Origin: CAYVMD01 sp964452465
GTDB lineage: Bacteria > Armatimonadota > JACIXR01
NCBI GenBank assembly: GCA_964452465.1
Contig: CAYVMD010000024.1
Span: 1-30,777, forward strand
Direction of reading: 5' to 3'
Length of the DNA stretch: 30,777 nucleotides
Shown here: in pieces, positions 28,994 through 30,777 of the stretch
Numbering within the stretch: the first letter of the stretch is position 1
Layout of the letters: the number at the start of each line of letters is the position of its first letter
Program-made: the position numbers and the translations under genes
The notes under the pieces: generated by a model
Databases searched by the model: none
What the model was told of the DNA's origin: nothing
The model's input: the letters and a program-made list of their open reading frames with translations, nothing else

Positions 28994-30777
28994 GTCGCTT
29001 ATGCTTCGTTTGAGGAAGAAGCCTTCCTCCAAGACAGGCTTTTCCGGTCCCCCCGATTTATCATCGTAGATGAGGTAATCGGTGTGTAGCATAAGGGGAT
29101 GCTTGTATTCGTGGTAAATATTAAGGGCGAATTTGAGCGAATCGGGGGTTAGCCCCTCTATTAATACGACATACTGCTGTGGATTCAGGGGATTGGGGTG
29201 GACCATTATCACCCCCACATCCTTGCCCCAATACTTCCTGTTCTTGACGATTATCTGCCAATGTTCCTTGTCTACCTTTATGGGCAACTTGTCCTTTATC
29301 TCCTCTATTATCTTGTTGGAGCGGGGCGTGCCGATGAGGACGAGGGGGCAATTTGCAATGTCCTTCTCTGTGACCTCCGCGTCCTTCTTTATATCCACCT
29401 CCATCCGACTAAGATCCAATTCCCGCCTCTGCAGTTGCTGTGCCACAAAAAGCCCTGCCTCCTCCTCTTCCTTCGTCCCCTGAGTCCCATAGACCAAGAT
29501 ATACCTTCCCAATACCCCCCGCGAGAGCCCGAAGTTACGGGCACAGATCACCCCTGCTATGCAATTGAAGCGCCCGGCGGGGGGTTTGTAATCGACCCGT
29601 TCTATCTTGGGCAAATTGCCCCCATAAGCCTCCTTTATCTTCTCCAAACTCCTCACTAACCTCTCTCCCACTAATCCCGCCCATTTGAGGTCGGGGTTCT
29701 CCTTCTTTATGTTGGACCATACCTCTTTCGCCTTATCGATCTCCCCCAGGTTGAGGTAACAAGCGCCCACCCGCAACTTGTACATCCCCTCGAAACTCTT
29801 GAGATAAGCAAGGTGGGGAGGAGGATTCACCCCGCTTTGTTTAACCACCTCCAAAACGCCGTTATATTCCTCTATAGCCTTACGGAAATCGAAGAGGTGC
29901 TCATAGGTTGTGGCGAGGAATAACTTATCAAGGAGGGCATAGATGTTATCGGGATACTCCTTTATCACTCGGTGGAAATATGAGATTGCCTCCTCATAGT
30001 GGCCGGTGTCCATAAGGGTAAGTCCTTGGAAATGGACGGAAGGGGCTCCCACATCGGATTGGGGGAATTCCTCCGCCACCATCTTGTAGTATTTTCTCGC
30101 CTCGTCCAGCATTCCTATCGCCATGTAGCAGGTGGCGATACCATAGAGGGCGGTGGACCTCTGTGGTCCGTGGAACTCCGCTGCCTTCTTATAGGCTTCT
30201 ATAGCCTTGTCATATTGGTGGGTATCCTCGTTTAGGACGCCGAGAGCCATCCAACCTATCTCGGTATCGGGATACTTCTCGCTTATTTGCTTGAGGAGTT
30301 CCTGCGCCTTTTTATCGTCCATTATCCGATAGCGCCAGGCGATGTTCATAGTGATGTTGGGGGCGCGTTCATCGTTGGGATACTTCTGGAGGTATTCTTG
30401 GTAGACCTTCACCGCCTCCTCGTTCTTTCCCGCCATGGAATAGGCGTCGCCGAGGCGGAGGAGCGCCTCTCGCCCTTCTTCCCTATCGCCATATTTATCC
30501 ACCACCTGTTTGAACCACTCTGCGGATTGGCTGTAATCCTTCTTGCCCCAATAGGACCAGGCTATGCCCATCATTGCCTGAGGAACCTGCTCGCCCTGGG
30601 GATACTTCTGGATGAACTCCTTGTAGGCGGAAATGGCATTGTCGTAGTCCTTCTTCTCATAATAGCATAAGGCTATACCCATCATTGCCTGAGGAACCTG
30701 CTCGCCCTGGGGATACCTCTGAATGAACTCCTTGTAGGCGGAAATGGCATTGTCGTAGTCCTTCTTCTCATAATAGC
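28979..30777 (-). CDS. large TPR-repeat protein with a conserved C-terminal alpha/beta domain (5' end outside the window)
   Basis: At least 598 residues are visible; the frame is open through the right edge and the start is missing. Tandem TPR-type repeats of 34-37 residues (e.g. AMMGIAxCYYEKKDYDNAI, YPNDERAP, AKEVWSNIKKENP) occupy about the first 390 visible residues. The last 200 form a non-TPR domain: GRYILVYGTQGTKEEEEAGLFVAQQL, EVTEKDIANCPLVLIGTPRSNKII, GVIMVHPNPLNPQQYVVLIEG. Similar segments occur C-terminal to secreted peptidases and other proteins of Planctomycetes and Armatimonadota, with no known activity. It ends 50 bp before the dehydrogenase operon, reading in the same direction. 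Probably exported, but the N-terminus is not seen. Confidence 0.8.
   Translation of the reverse strand, partial: YYEKKDYDNAISAYKEFIQRYPQGEQVPQAMMGIALCYYEKKDYDNAISAYKEFIQKYPQGEQVPQAMMGIAWSYWGKKDYSQSAEWFKQVVDKYGDREEGREALLRLGDAYSMAGKNEEAVKVYQEYLQKYPNDERAPNITMNIAWRYRIMDDKKAQELLKQISEKYPDTEIGWMALGVLNEDTHQYDKAIEAYKKAAEFHGPQRSTALYGIATCYMAIGMLDEARKYYKMVAEEFPQSDVGAPSVHFQGLTLMDTGHYEEAISYFHRVIKEYPDNIYALLDKLFLATTYEHLFDFRKAIEEYNGVLEVVKQSGVNPPPHLAYLKSFEGMYKLRVGACYLNLGEIDKAKEVWSNIKKENPDLKWAGLVGERLVRSLEKIKEAYGGNLPKIERVDYKPPAGRFNCIAGVICARNFGLSRGVLGRYILVYGTQGTKEEEEAGLFVAQQLQRRELDLSRMEVDIKKDAEVTEKDIANCPLVLIGTPRSNKIIEEIKDKLPIKVDKEHWQIIVKNRKYWGKDVGVIMVHPNPLNPQQYVVLIEGLTPDSLKFALNIYHEYKHPLMLHTDYLIYDDKSGGPEKPVLEEGFFLKRSISDWEPL
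30571..30777 (-). repeat. near-identical 111-bp tandem repeat coding for TPR units
   Basis: The segment at 30571-30666 recurs at 30682-30777 with 2 mismatches in 96 nt, a period of 111 nt (37 residues). The second copy is cut by the window edge, so further copies may follow. Both encode the same CYYEKKDYDNAISAYKEF-type unit. Other repeats in the gene are far more diverged. Confidence 0.85.

Overview
The window looks like chromosomal DNA from a free-living diderm bacterium. The envelope evidence is a LptD/OstA-like outer-membrane protein and an ADP-heptose epimerase of the LPS pathway. Coding strands are very purine-rich (AGG, AGA, GAG and ATA codons are frequent), which fits a thermophile. 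Several secreted or cytoplasmic clan GH-A glycosidases, two Gfo/Idh/MocA dehydrogenases and PD40 propeller proteins suggest a polysaccharide degrader. My best guess is an uncultured lineage near Armatimonadota. Only about 130 nt of 16S rRNA are visible, so this is tentative.

Layout, left to right. (1) 1-300: the 5' end of a 16S rRNA gene reading leftward, with a boxA-like leader and one or two sigma70-type promoters. (2) 393-3642: two tandem, clearly duplicated secreted beta-propeller proteins (minus strand). (3) 3783-8570: two secreted clan GH-A glycoside hydrolases in one plus-strand operon, the second with a carbohydrate-binding domain inserted in its barrel. (4) 8567-12141: a minus-strand operon of an STN-like exported protein, CoaX pantothenate kinase, an uncharacterised 'quinate dehydrogenase-like' protein and an acyl-ACP-reductase-like dehydrogenase. 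(5) 12260-13633: a cytoplasmic GH39-like glycosidase on the plus strand. (6) 13627-18433: two minus-strand envelope units, hldD / CBM9-like secreted protein / membrane protein, then a small orphan gene and lptD-like. (7) 18492-24497: an aromatic-amino-acid operon, lipoprotein - hisC-like aminotransferase - aroF - tyrA - aroA - cmk - plsC. (8) 24547-28928: a sugar operon of two Gfo/Idh/MocA oxidoreductases and a GH42-like enzyme. (9) 28979 to the right edge: a large TPR protein, cut by the window.

How it works together: regions 3, 5 and 8 form a glycan-use theme, with secreted attack on polymer, intracellular hydrolysis, and oxidation of the sugars. Regions 6 and 7 supply envelope and aromatic compounds. 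Gene packing is extreme: most operon genes overlap or abut, and both convergent gene pairs overlap through their stop codons.

The most unusual signals concern translation initiation. hldD and the lipoprotein gene have consensus-like promoters whose -10 boxes lie 7 and 9 nt from the start codon, so they are probably leaderless. coaX and the lptD-like gene have Shine-Dalgarno sequences correctly placed for AUA and AUU starts, where a canonical start is missing or badly placed. The acyl-ACP-reductase-like gene, with its conserved partner of unknown function, is the best candidate for an undescribed enzymatic system.
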